64,000 bases of DNA. Origin: Eledone cirrhosa (lineage: Eukaryota; Mollusca; Cephalopoda; Octopoda; Eledonidae). The position numbers and the translations under genes were made by a program. Under the pieces are notes generated by a model. It was not told where the DNA came from and did no database searches. It saw nothing but the letters and a program-made list of their open reading frames with translations. The stretch is from assembly GCA_964016885.1 (NCBI GenBank), contig OZ024748.1, forward strand, positions 37,835,047-37,899,046, written 5' to 3'. Of this stretch, positions 1 through 12,289 are shown in pieces; within the stretch, counting starts at the first letter, position 1; each line of letters starts with the position of its first letter.

Positions 1-1761
1 ATAAAAAGAAGGAAAAATATAAAGAATGTTGCGAAGTAGGTAACAGTTGTGATTAAAAAGAAGGAAAAATATAAAAAATGTTGCGAATGAGGTAAGTGTT
101 GTGATTAAAAAGAAGGAAAAATATAAAGGATGTTGCGAAGGAGATAAGTGTTGTGATTAAAAGGAAGGGAAAATATAAAGAATGTTGCGAAGGAGGTAAC
201 AGTTGTGATTAAAAAGAGGAACAAATATAAAAAATGTTGCGAAGGAGGTAAGTGTTGTGATTAAAAAGAAGGAAAAATAAAAAGAATGTTGCGAAGGAGG
301 TCAGTGTTGTGATTAACAGGAAGGGAAAATATAAACAATGTTGCGAAGGAGGTAAGTGTTGTGATTAAAAAAAAGGAAAAATATACAGAATGTTGCGAAG
401 GAGGTAAGTGTTGTGATTAAAAAGAAGGAAAAATATAAAGAATGTTGCGAAGGAGGAAAGTGTTGTGATTAAAAAGAAGGAAAAATATAAAGAATGTTGC
501 GAAGCAGGTAAGAGTGTTGATTAAAAAGAAGGAAAAATATAAAGAATGTTGAGAAGGGGGTAAGTGTTGTGATTAAAAAGTAGGAAAAATATAAATAATG
601 TTGCGAAGTAGGTAAGTGTTGTGATTAAAAAGAAGGAAAAATATAAAGAAATTTACGAAGGAGATAAGAGTGGTGATTAAAAAGAAGGGAAAATATAAAG
701 AAATTTACGAAGGAGGTAAGAGTGGTGATTAAAAAGAAGGAAAAATATGAAGAATATTGCGATGGAGGTAAGTGTTGTGTTTAAAAAAAAGGAAAAATAT
801 AAAGATGTTGCGAAAGAGGTAAGTGTTCTGATTAAAAAGAAGGAAAAATATAAAGAAATTTACGAAGGAGGTAAGTGTTGTGATTAAAAAGAAGGAAAAA
901 TATAAAGACTATTGCGAAGGAGGTAAGTGTTGTGTTTAAAAAGAAGGAAAAATATAAAGAACGTTGCGAAGGAGGTAAGTGTTGTGATTAAAAATAAGGA
1001 AAAATATAAAGAATGATGCGAAGGAGGTAGAGTTGTGATTAAAAAGAAGGAATAATATAAAGAATGTTGCGAAGGAGGTAAGTGTTGTGATTAAAAAGAA
1101 GGAAAAATATAGAGAATGTTGCGAAGGAGGTAAGTGTTGTGATTAAAAAGAAGGAAAAACATAAAGAATGTTGCGAAGGGGGTAAGAGTTGTGATTAAAA
1201 AGAAAGAAAATTATTTAGAATGTTGCGAAGGAGGTAAGTGTTGTGATTAAAAAGCAGGAAAAATATAAAGAATGTTACGAAGTAGGTAAGTGTTGTGATT
1301 AAAAAGAAGGAAAAATATAAAGAAATTTACGAAGGAGGTAAGAGTGGTGATTAAAAAGAAGGGAAAATATAAAGAAATTTACGAAGGAGGTAAGAGTGGT
1401 GATTAAAAAGAAGGAAAAATATAAAGAATATTGCGATGGAGGTAAGTGTTGTGTTTAAAAAAAAGGAAAAATATAAAGATGTTGCGAAAGAGGTAAGTGT
1501 TCTGATTAAAAAGAAGGAAAAATATAGAGAATGTTGCGAAGGAGGTAGAGTTGTGATTAAAAAGAAGGAATAATATAAAGAATGTTGCGAAGGAGGTAAG
1601 TGTTGTGATTAAAAAGAAGGAAAAATATAGAGAATGTTGCGAAGGAGGTAAGTGTTGTGATTAAAAAGGAAAAACATAAAGAATGTTGCGAAGGGGGTAA
1701 GAGTTGTGATTAAAAAGAAAGAAAATTATTTAGAATGTTGCGAAGGAGGTAAGTGTTCTGA
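1..1761 (+). repeat. Family A unit, copy 1 (short form)
   Basis: This copy is colinear with copy 2 but 363 bp (seven monomers, less one base) shorter. Copy 2 carries the AACAGGAAGGG segment twice, near 2,080 and 2,443, while this copy has it once, near 316. It may begin before the window, since position 1 simply matches 1,762. Confidence 0.85.
605..1520 (+). repeat. Half-unit similarity inside family A (674-bp offset)
   Basis: Within copy 1 a run of five to six distinctive monomers beginning at GAAGTAGG (605) recurs from 1,279. It includes two consecutive AAATTTACG monomers, the GCGATGG monomer and the GTTCTGATT monomer. The offset of 674 bp is about 13 monomers. The copies differ at a few bases (GGAGATAAG against GGAGGTAAG; TATGAAG against TATAAAG), so this duplication is older than the 2,124-bp unit that now carries both. 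Confidence 0.65.
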
Positions 1762-3885
1762 ATAAAAAGAAGGAAAAATATAAAGAATGTTGCGAAGTAG
1801 GTAACAGTTGTGATTAAAAAGAAGGAAAAATATAAAAAATGTTGCGAATGAGGTAAGTGTTGTGATTAAAAAAAAGGAAAAATATAAAGGATGTTGCGAA
1901 GGAGGTAAGTGTTGTGATTAAAAGGAAGGGAAAATATAAAGAATGTTGCGAAGGAGGTAACAGTTGTGATTAAAAAGAGGAACAAATATAAAAAATGTTG
2001 CGAAGGAGGTAAGTGTTGTGATTAAAAAGAAGGAAAAATAAAAAGAATGTTGCGAAGGAGGTCAGTGTTGTGATTAACAGGAAGGGAAAATATAAAGAAT
2101 GTTGCGAAGGAGGTAAGTGTTGTGATTAAAAAAAAGGAAAAATATACAGAATGTTGCGAAGGAGGTAAGTGTTGTGATTAAAAAGAAGGAAAAATATAAA
2201 GAATGTTGCGAAGGAGGTAGAGTTGTGATTAAAAAGAAGGAATAATATAAAGAATGTTGCGAAGGAGGTAAGTGTTGTGATTAAAAAGAAGGAAAAATAT
2301 AGAGAATGTTGCGAAGGAGGTAAGTGTTGTGATTAAAAAGAAGGAAAAATATAAATAATGTTGCGAAGGAGGTAAGTGTTGTGATTAAAAAGAAGGAAAA
2401 ATAAAAAGAATGTTGCGAAGGAGGTCAGTGTTGTGATTAACAGGAAGGGAAAATATAAACAATGTTGCGAAGGAGGTAAGTGTTGTGATTAAAAAAAAGG
2501 AAAAATATACAGAATGTTGCGAAGGAGGTAAGTGTTGTGATTAAAAAGAAGGAAAAATATAAAGAATGTTGCGAAGGAGGAAAGTGTTGTGATTAAAAAG
2601 AAGGAAAAATATAAAGAATGTTGCGAAGCAGGTAAGAGTGTTGATTAAAAAGAAGGAAAAATATAAAGAATGTTGAGAAGGGGGTAAGTGTTGTGATTAA
2701 AAAGTAGGAAAAATATAAATAATGTTGCGAAGTAGGTAAGTGTTGTGATTAAAAAGAAGGAAAAATATAAAGAAATTTACGAAGGAGATAAGAGTGGTGA
2801 TTAAAAAGAAGGGAAAATATAAAGAAATTTACGAAGGAGGTAAGAGTGGTGATTAAAAAGAAGGAAAAATATGAAGAATATTGCGATGGAGGTAAGTGTT
2901 GTGTTTAAAAAAAAGGAAAAATATAAAGATGTTGCGAAAGAGGTAAGTGTTCTGATTAAAAAGAAGGAAAAATATAAAGAAATTTACGAAGGAGGTAAGT
3001 GTTGTGATTAAAAAGAAGGAAAAATATAAAGACTATTGCGAAGGAGGTAAGTGTTGTGTTTAAAAAGAAGGAAAAATATAAAGAACGTTGCGAAGGAGGT
3101 AAGTGTTGTGATTAAAAATAAGGAAAAATATAAAGAATGATGCGAAGGAGGTAGAGTTGTGATTAAAAAGAAGGAATAATATAAAGAATGTTGCGAAGGA
3201 GGTAAGTGTTGTGATTAAAAAGAAGGAAAAATATAGAGAATGTTGCGAAGGAGGTAAGTGTTGTGATTAAAAAGATGGAAAAACATAAAGAATGTTGCGA
3301 AGGGGGTAAGAGTTGTGATTAAAAAGAAAGAAAATTATTTAGAATGTTGCGAAGGAGGTAAGTGTTGTGATTAAAAAGCAGGAAAAATATAAAGAATGTT
3401 ACGAAGTAGGTAAGTGTTGTGATTAAAAAGAAGGAAAAATATAAAGAAATTTACGAAGGAGGTAAGAGTGGTGATTAAAAAGAAGGGAAAATATAAAGAA
3501 ATTTACGAAGGAGGTAAGAGTGGTGATTAAAAAGAAGGAAAAATATAAAGAATATTGCGATGGAGGTAAGTGTTGTGTTTAAAAAAAAGGAAAAATATAA
3601 AGATGTTGCGAAAGAGGTAAGTGTTCTGATTAAAAAGAAGGAAAAATATAGAGAATGTTGCGAAGGAGGTAGAGTTGTGATTAAAAAGAAGGAATAATAT
3701 AAAGAATGTTGCGAAGGAGGTAAGTGTTGTGATTAAAAAGAAGGAAAAATATAGAGAATGTTGCGAAGGAGGTAAGTGTTGTGATTAAAAAGGAAAAACA
3801 TAAAGAATGTTGCGAAGGGGGTAAGAGTTGTGATTAAAAAGAAAGAAAATTATTTAGAATGTTGCGAAGGAGGTAAGTGTTCTGA
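1762..3885 (+). repeat. Family A unit, copy 2 (full, 2,124 bp)
   Basis: This is a full-length unit including the internal 363-bp duplication. It repeats at a constant 2,124-bp offset in copy 3. Its right end carries the pair of monomers with TTATTTAG followed by TCTGAATAAAAAG. Confidence 0.88.
2092..2454 (+). repeat. 363-bp (seven-monomer) internal duplication
   Basis: The monomer pair with GTCAGTGTTG and AACAGGAAGGG occurs twice in copy 2, offset by 363 bp, and once in copy 1. The two versions differ downstream of the marker (ATAAAGAATG at 2,092 against ATAAACAATG at 2,455), so they can be told apart. Copies 3 and 4 inherit the duplicated arrangement or part of it. Confidence 0.75.
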
Positions 3886-6009
3886 ATAAAAAGAAGGAAA
3901 AATATAAAGAATGTTGCGAAGTAGGTAACAGTTGTGATTAAAAAGAAGGAAAAATATAAAAAATGTTGCGAATGAGGTAAGTGTTGTGATTAAAAAAAAG
4001 GAAAAATATAAAGGATGTTGCGAAGGAGGTAAGTGTTGTGATTAAAAGGAAGGGAAAATATAAAGAATGTTGCGAAGGAGGTAACAGTTGTGATTAAAAA
4101 GAGGAACAAATATAAAAAATGTTGCGAAGGAGGTAAGTGTTGTGATTAAAAAGAAGGAAAAATAAAAAGAATGTTGCGAAGGAGGTCAGTGTTGTGATTA
4201 ACAGGAAGGGAAAATATAAAGAATGTTGCGAAGGAGGTAAGTGTTGTGATTAAAAAAAAGGAAAAATATACAGAATGTTGCGAAGGAGGTAAGTGTTGTG
4301 ATTAAAAAGAAGGAAAAATATAAAGAATGTTGCGAAGGAGGTAGAGTTGTGATTAAAAAGAAGGAATAATATAAAGAATGTTGCGAAGGAGGTAAGTGTT
4401 GTGATTAAAAAGAAGGAAAAATATAGAGAATGTTGCGAAGGAGGTAAGTGTTGTGATTAAAAAGAAGGAAAAATATAAATAATGTTGCGAAGGAGGTAAG
4501 TGTTGTGATTAAAAAGAAGGAAAAATAAAAAGAATGTTGCGAAGGAGGTCAGTGTTGTGATTAACAGGAAGGGAATATATAAACAATGTTGCGAAGGAGG
4601 TAAGTGTTGTGATTAAAAAAAAGGAAAAATATACAGAATGTTGCGAAGGAGGTAAGTGTTGTGATTAAAAAGAAGGAAAAATATAAAGAATGTTGCGAAG
4701 GAGGAAAGTGTTGTGATTAAAAAGAAGGAAAAATATAAAGAATGTTGCGAAGCAGGTAAGAGTGTTGATTAAAAAGAAGGAAAAATATAAAGAATGTTGA
4801 GAAGGGGGTAAGTGTTGTGATTAAAAAGTAGGAAAAATATAAATAATGTTGCGAAGTAGGTAAGTGTTGTGATTAAAAAGAAGGAAAAATATAAAGAAAT
4901 TTACGAAGGAGATAAGAGTGGTGATTAAAAAGAAGGGAAAATATAAAGAAATTTACGAAGGAGGTAAGAGTGGTGATTAAAAAGAAGGAAAAATATGAAG
5001 AATATTGCGATGGAGGTAAGTGTTGTGTTTAAAAAAAAGGAAAAATATAAAGATGTTGCGAAAGAGGTAGGTGTTCTGATTAAAAAGAAGGAAAAATATA
5101 AAGAAATTTACGAAGGAGGTAAGTGTTGTGATTAAAAAGAAGGAAAAATATAAAGACTATTGCGAAGGAGGTAAGTGTTGTGTTTAAAAAGAAGGAAAAA
5201 TATAAAGAACGTTGCGAAGGAGGTAAGTGTTGTGATTAAAAATAAGGAAAAATATAAAGAATGATGCGAAGGAGGTAGAGTTGTGATTAAAAAGAAGGAA
5301 TAATATAAAGAATGTTGCGAAGGAGGTAAGTGTTGTGATTAAAAAGAAGGAAAAATATAGAGAATGTTGCGAAGGAGGTAAGTGTTGTGATTAAAAAGAA
5401 GGAAAAACATAAAGAATGTTGCGAAGGGGGTAAGAGTTGTGATTAAAAAGAAAGAAAATTATTTAGAATGTTGCGAAGGAGGTAAGTGTTGTGATTAAAA
5501 AGCAGGAAAAATATAAAGAATGTTACGAAGTAGGTAAGTGTTGTGATTAAAAAGAAGGAAAAATATAAAGAAATTTACGAAGGAGGTAAGAGTGGTGATT
5601 AAAAAGAAGGGAAAATATAAAGAAATTTACGAAGGAGGTAAGAGTGGTGATTAAAAAGAAGGAAAAATATAAAGAATATTGCGATGGAGGTAAGTGTTGT
5701 GTTTAAAAAAAAGGAAAAATATAAAGATGTTGCGAAAGAGGTAAGTGTTCTGATTAAAAAGAAGGAAAAATATAGAGAATGTTGCGAAGGAGGTAGAGTT
5801 GTGATTAAAAAGAAGGAATAATATAAAGAATGTTGCGAAGGAGGTAAGTGTTGTGATTAAAAAGAAGGAAAAATATAGAGAATGTTGCGAAGGAGGTAAG
5901 TGTTGTGATTAAAAAGGAAAAACATAAAGAATGTTGCGAAGGGGGTAAGAGTTGTGATTAAAAAGAAAGAAAATTATTTAGAATGTTACGAAGGAGGTAA
6001 GTGTTCTGA
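3886..6009 (+). repeat. Family A unit, copy 3 (full, 2,124 bp)
   Basis: This copy is near-identical to copy 2 at a constant offset of 2,124 bp. Private changes I noticed are at 4,576 (A to T in GGGAATATAT), 5,070 (A to G, giving GAGGTAGGTG) and 5,988 (TTGCG to TTACG). Confidence 0.88.
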
Positions 6010-7505
6010 ATAAAAAGAAGGAAAAATATAAAGAATGTTGCGAAGTAGGTAACAGTTGTGATTAAAAAGAAGGAAAAATATAAAAAATGTTGCGAATGAG
6101 GTAAGTGTTGTGATTAAAAAAAAGGAAAAATATAAAGGATGTTGCGAAGGAGGTAAGTGTTGTGATTAAAAGGAAGGGAAAATATAAAGAATGTTGCGAA
6201 GGAGGTAACAGTTGTGATTAAAAAGAGGAACAAATATAAAAAATGTTGCGAAGGAGGTAAGTGTTGTGATTAAAAAGAAGGAAAAATAAAAAGAATGTTG
6301 CGAAGGAGGTCAGTGTTGTGATTAACAGGAAGGGAAAATATAAAGAATGTTGCGAAGGAGGTAAGTGTTGTGATTAAAAAAAAGGAAAAATATACAGAAT
6401 GTTGCGAAGGAGGTAAGTGTTGTGATTAAAAAGAAGGAAAAATATAAAGAATGTTGCGAAGGAGGTAGAGTTGTGATTAAAAAGAAGGAATAATATAAAG
6501 AATGTTGCGAAGGAGGTAAGTGTTGTGATTAAAAAGAAGGAAAAATATAGAGAATGTTGCGAAGGAGGTAAGTGTTGTGATTAAAAAGAAGGAAAAATAT
6601 AAATAATGTTGCGAAGGAGGTAAGTGTTGTGATTAAAAAGCAGGAAAAATATAAAGAATGTTACGAAGTAGGTAAGTGTTGTGATTAAAAAGAAGGAAAA
6701 ATATAAAGAAATTTACGAAGGAGATAAGAGTGGTGATTAAAAAGAAGGGACAATATAAAGAAATTTACGAAGGAGGTAAGAGTGGTGATTAAAAAGAAGG
6801 AAAAATATGAAGAATATTGCGATGGAGGTAAGTGTTGTGTTTAAAAAAAAGGAAAAATATAAAGATGTTGCGAAAGAGGTAAGTGTTCTGATTAAAAAGA
6901 AGGAAAAATATAAAGAAATTTACGAAGGAGGTAAGTGTTGTGATTAAAAAGAAGGAAAAATATAAAGACTATTGCGAAGGAGGTAAGTGTTGTGTTTAAA
7001 AAGAAGGAAAAATATAAAGAACGTTGCGAAGGAGGTAAGTGTTGTGATTAAAAATAAGGAAAAATATAAAGAATGATGCGAAGGAGGTAGAGTTGTGATT
7101 AAAAAGAAGGAATAATATAAAGAATGTTGCGAAGGAGGTAAGTGTTGTGATTAAAAAGAAGGAAAAATATAGAGAATGTTGCGAAGGAGGTAAGTGTTGT
7201 GATTAAAAAGAAGGAAAAACATAAAGAATGTTGCGAAGGGGGTAAGAGTTGTGATTAAAAAGAAAGAAAATTATTTAGAATGTTGCGAAGGAGGTAAGTG
7301 TTGTGATTAAAAAGCAGGAAAAATATAAAGAATGTTACGAAGTAGGTAAGTGTTGTGATTAAAAAGAAGGAAAAATATAAAGAAATTTACGAAGGAGGTA
7401 AGAGTGGTGATTAAAAAGAAGGGAAAATATAAAGAAATTTACGAAGGAGGTAAGAGTGGTGATTAAAAAGAAGGAAAAATATAAAGAATATTGCGATGGA
7501 GGTAA
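6010..7505 (+). repeat. Family A unit, copy 4 (internal deletion, then decays)
   Basis: The copy follows copy 3 to about 6,636, then jumps. An anchor at 4,909 in copy 3 lies at 6,721 here, an offset of 1,812 instead of 2,124, so 312 bp (exactly six monomers) are missing. At the junction the AGCAGG monomer, normally placed later in the unit (near 5,502), appears early, which suggests exchange between two misaligned copies. Similarity to the unit ends around 7,505. Confidence 0.8.
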
Positions 7506-9481
7506 GTATTGTGTTTAAAAAAGAGGAAAAATATAAAGATATTGCGAAAGAGTTAAGTGTTGTGATTAAAAAGAAGGAAAAATATAAAGAAATTTACGAA
7601 GGAGGTAAGTGTTGTGATTAAAAAGAAGGAAAAATATAAAGACTATTGCGAAGGAGGTAAGTGTTGTGTTTAAAAAGAAGGAAAAATATAAAGATATTGC
7701 GAAAGAGTTAAGTGTTGTGATTAAAAAGAAGGAAAAATATAAAGAATGTTGCGAAGGAGGTCAGAGTTGTGTTTAAAAAGAAGGAAAAATATAAAGAATT
7801 TTGCGAAGGAGGTAAGTGTTGTGATTAAAAAGAAGGAAAAATATAAAGAAGTTGCGAAGGAGGTAAGAGTGGTGATAAAAAGAAGGAAAAATATAAAGAA
7901 TGTTGCGAAGGAGGTAAGTGTTGTGATTAAAAAGATGAAAAAATATAAAGAATGTTGCGAAGGAGGTAAGAGTTGTGATTAAAAAGAAGAAAAAATATAA
8001 AGAATCTTACGAAGGAGTTAAGAGTTGTGATTAAAAAGAAGGAAAAATATAAAGAATGTTGCGAAGGAGGTAATTGTTGCAATTAAAAAGAAAGACAAAT
8101 ATAACGAATGTTGTGAAGGAGGAAAGTGTTGTGATTAAAAGGAAGGAAAAATATAAAGAAATTTACGAAGGAGGTAAGCGTGATGATTAAAAAGAAGGTA
8201 AACTATAAAGAATATTGCGAAGGAGGTAAGTGTTGTGTTTAAAAAGAAGGAAAAATATAAAGAAATTTACGGAGGAGTTAAGAGTGGTGATATAAAAAGA
8301 AGGAAAAATATAAAGAATATTGCGAAAGATGTAAGTGTTGTCATTAAAAAGAAGGAAAAATATAAAGAATGTTGTGAAGGAGGAAAGTGTTGTGATTAAA
8401 AAGAAGGAAAAATATAGAAAATGTTGCGAAGGAGGTAAGAGTTGTGATTAAAAAGGAGGAAAAATATAAAGAATGTTGCGAAGGAGGTAAGTGTTGTGAT
8501 TAAAAGGAAGGGAAAACATGAAAATGTTGCGAAGGAGGTAAGTGTTGTGATTAAAAAGAAGGAAAAATATAAAGAAATTTACGAAGGAGGTAAGAGTGGT
8601 GATTAAAAAGAAGGAAAAATATAAAGAATATTGCGATGGAGGTAAGTGTTGTGTTTAAAAAAAAGGTAAAATATACAGATGTTGCGAAAGAGGTAAGTGT
8701 TCTGATTAAAAAGAAGGAAAAATATAAAGAAATTTACGAAGGAGGTAAGTGTTGTGTTTAAAAAGAAGGAAAAATATAAAGATATTGCGAAAGAGTTAAG
8801 TGTTGTGATTAAAAAGAAGGAAAAATATAAAGAATGTTGCGAAGGAGGTCAGAGTTGTGTTTAAAAAGAAGGAAAAATATAAAAAATGTTGCGAAGTAGG
8901 TAAGAGTTATGATTAAAAAGAAGGAAAAATATAAAGAATGTTACGAAGGAGGTAACAGTTGTGATTAAAGAGAACGAAAAATATAAAAATTGTTGCGAAA
9001 GAGGTAAGTGTTGTAATTAAAAAGAAGGAAAAATATAAATAATGTTGCGAAGAAGGTAAGTGTTGTGATTAAAAATAAGGAAAAATATAAAGAATGTTGC
9101 GAAGGAGGTAAGAGTTGTGATTAAAAAGAAGGAATAATATAAAGAGTGTTGCGAAGGAGGTATGTGTTGTGATTAAAAAGAAGGAAAAATATAAAGAATG
9201 TTGCGAAGGAGGTAAGAGTGTTGATTAAAAAGAAGGAAAAATACAAAGAATTTTGCGAAGGAGGTAAGTGTTGTGATTAAAAAGAAGTAAAAATATAAAG
9301 AATGTTTCAAAGGAGGTAAGTGTTGTGATTAAAAGAAGGGAAAATATAAAGAATGTTGCGAAAGAGGTAAGAGTTGTGATTAAAAAGAAGGAAAAATATA
9401 AAGAATGTTGCGAAGGAGGTCAGAGTTGTGGTTAAAAAGAAGGAAAAATATAAATAATGTTGCGAAGGAGGTAAGTGTTGT

Positions 9482-9517
9482 GATTAAAAAGAAGGAAAAA
9501 TATAAAGAAAGTGTTGT
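9482..9517 (+). repeat. Truncated 36-bp monomer
   Basis: Sixteen bases are missing between AAAGAA and AGTGTTGTG, removing the CpG and most of the splice-site-like string. The same lesion occurs at two other places in the window, so it spread by duplication. Confidence 0.85.
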
Positions 9518-10087
9518 GATTAAAAAGAAGTAAAAATATAAAGAATGTTGCGAAGTAGGTAAGAGTTGTGATTAAAAAGAAGGAAAAATATAAAGAATGT
9601 TGCGAAGGAGGTAAGTGTTGTGATTAAAAGGAAGGGAAAATATAAAGAATGTTGCGAAGGAGGTAAGAGTTGTGATCAAAAAGATGGAAAAATATAAAGA
9701 AACTTACGAAGGAGGTAAGAGTTGTGATTAAAAAGAAGGAAAAATATAAAGAATGTTTCAAAGGAGGTAAGTGTTGTGATTAAAGAAGGGAAAATATAAA
9801 GAATATTGCGAAAGAGGTAAGAGTTGTGATTAAAAAGAAGGAAAACTATAAAGAATATTGCGAAGGAGGTAAGTGTTGTGATTAAAAAGAAAGAAAAATA
9901 TAAAGAATGTTACGATGGAGGTAAGAGTTGTGGTTAAAAAGAAGGAAAAATATAAAGAATGTTGCGAAGGAGGTAAGTGTTGTGATTAAAAAGAAAGAAA
10001 AATATAAAGAATGTTACGATGGAGGTAAGAGTTGTGGTTAAAAAGAAGGAAAAATATAAATAATGTTGCGAAGGAGGTAAGTGTTGT

Positions 10088-10123
10088 GATTAAAAAGAAG
10101 GAAAAATATAAAGAAAGTGTTGT
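10088..10123 (+). repeat. Truncated 36-bp monomer, second copy
   Basis: The 16-base deletion and the flanking variant monomers (GAAGTAAAAATATAAAG, GCGAAGTAGG) match the copy at 9,482 at an offset of 606 bp, marking a local tandem duplication. Confidence 0.85.
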
Positions 10124-12253
10124 GATTAAAAAGAAGTAAAAATATAAAGAATGTTGCGAAGTAGGTAAGAGTTGTGATTAAAAAGAAGGAAAAATATAAA
10201 GAATGTTGCGAAGGAGGTAAGTGTTGTGATTAAAAGGAAGGGAAAATATAAAGAATGTTGCCAAGGAGGTAAGAGTTGTGATTAAAAAGAAGGAAAAATA
10301 TAAAAAATGTTGCGAAGGAGATAAGTGTTGTGATTAAAAAGAAGGAAAAATATAAAGAATGTTGCGAAGGAGGTTAGAGTTGTGATTAAAAAGATGGAAA
10401 AATATAAAGAAACTTACGAAGGAGGTAAGAGTTGTGATTAAAAAAAAGGAAAAATATACAGAATGTTGCGAACGAGGTAAGTGTTGTGATTAAAAAGAAG
10501 GAAAAATATAAAGAACGTTACGAAGGAGGTAACAGTTGTGAATAAAGAGAAGGAAAATTATAAAAATTGTTGCGAAGGAGGTAAGTGTTGTAATTAAAAA
10601 GAAGGAAACATATAAATAATGTTGCGAAGGAGGTAAGTATTGTGATTAAAAATAAGGAAAAATATAAAGAATGTTGCGAAGGAGGTAAGTGTTGTGATTA
10701 AAAAGAAGGAAAAATATAGAGAATGTTGCGAAGGAGGTAAGAGTTGTGATTAAAAAGAAGGAAAAATATAAAGAATGTTGCGAAGGAGGTAAGAGTGTTG
10801 ATTAAAAAGAAGGAAAAATATAAAGAATGATGCGAAGGAGGTAAGTGTTGTGATTAAAAAGAAGTAAAAATATAAAGAATGTTTCAAAGGAGGTAAGTGT
10901 TGTGATTAAAAGAAGGAAAAATATAAAGAATGTTGCGTAAGAGGTAAGAGTTGTGATTAAAAAGAAGGAAAAATATAAAGAATGTTGCGAAGGAGGTAAG
11001 AGTTGTGATTAAAAAGAAATAAAAATATAAAGAATCTTACGAAGGAGGTAAGAGTTGTGATTAAAAAGAAGGAAAAATATAAAGAATTTTGCGAAGGAGG
11101 TAAGAGTTGTGATTAAAAAGAAGGGATATTATACAGAATGTTGCGAAAGAGCTAAGTGTTGTGATTAAAAATAAGGAAAAATATAAAGAATGTTGCGAAG
11201 GAGGTAAGAGTGTTGATTAAAAAGAAGGAAAAATATAAAGAATGTTGCGAAGGAGGTAAGTGTTGTGATTAAAAAGAAAGAAAAATATAAAGAATGTTAC
11301 GATGGAGGTAAGAGTTGTGGTTAAAAAGAAGGAAAAATATAAAGAATGTTGCGAAGGAGGTAAGTGTTGTGATTAAAAAGAAGGAAAAATATAAAGAAAT
11401 TTACGAAGGAGATAAGAGTAGTGATTAAAAAAGAAGGAAAACTATAAAGAATATTGCGAAAGAGGTAAGTGTTGTGATTAAAAAGAAGGAAAAATATAAA
11501 GAATGTTGCGAAGGAGGTAAGAGTGTTGATTAAAAAGAAGGAAAATATAAAGAATGTTGCGAAGGAGGTAAGTGTTGTGATTAAAAAGAGGGAAAAATAT
11601 AAAGAATGTTACGAAGGAGGTAAGAGTTGTGATTAAAAAGAAGGAAAAATATAAAAAATGTTGCGAAGGAGGTAAGTGTTGTGATTAAAAATAAGGAAAA
11701 ATATAAGGAAACTTACGAAGGAGGTAAGAGTGGTGATTAAAAAGAAGGAAAAATATAAAGAATGTTGCGAAGGAGGTAGTGTTGTGATTAAAAAGAAGGA
11801 AAAATATAAAGAATGTTACGAAGGAGGTAAGTGTTGTGATTAAAAAGAAGGATAAATATAAGGAAATTTACGAAGGAGGTAAGAGTGGTGATTAAAAAGA
11901 AGGAAAAATATAAAAATTGTTGCGAAGGAGGTAAGTGTTGTGATTAAAAAGAAGGAAAAATATAAAGAATGTTGCGAAGGAGGTAAGAATTGTGATTAAA
12001 AATAAGGAAAAATATAAAGAATGTTGCGAAGGAGGTAACAGTTGTGATTAAAAAGAAGGAATAATATAAAGAATGTTGCGAAGGATGTAAGTGTTGTGAT
12101 TAAAAAGAAGGAAAAATATAGAGAATGTTGCGAAGGAGGTAAGTGTTGTGATTAAAAAGAAGGAAAAATATAAAGAATGTTGCGAAGGGGGTAAGAGTTG
12201 TGATTAAAAAGAAAGAAAATTATTTAGAATGTTGCGAAGGAGGTAAGTGTTGT

Positions 12254-12289
12254 GAATAAAAAGAAGGAAAAATATAAAGAAAGTGTTGT
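12254..12289 (+). repeat. Truncated 36-bp monomer, third copy
   Basis: The same 16-base deletion sits 2,166 bp after the second copy and is again followed by a GAAGTAAAAATATAAAG monomer and a GCGAAGTAGG monomer. It begins GAATAAAAAG rather than GATTAAAAAG. Confidence 0.82.

Larger units (their letters stand above)
1..7505 (+). repeat. Family A: higher-order repeat block, 2,124-bp unit
   Basis: The same ordered series of variant monomers recurs with a start anchor at 1, 1,762, 3,886 and 6,010. Spacings are 1,761, 2,124 and 2,124 bp, so the full unit is about 41 monomers. Copies 2 and 3 are nearly identical; single-base differences I noticed include 3,276, 4,576, 5,070 and 5,988. Marker monomers are those ending GTAACAG, those with AACAGGAAGGG, and the TTATTTAG monomer. 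Order is lost near 7,505. The unit start is arbitrary, because the array continues left of the window. Confidence 0.9.

Noticed and set aside
7746..7982. 78-codon + strand ORF rich in Lys, Glu and Cys
   Set aside because: It is made only of satellite monomers read through successive frames, with one-base indels that skip the usual stops. The frame changes at each monomer, and neighbouring monomers of the same sequence are closed. Nothing indicates selection on protein.
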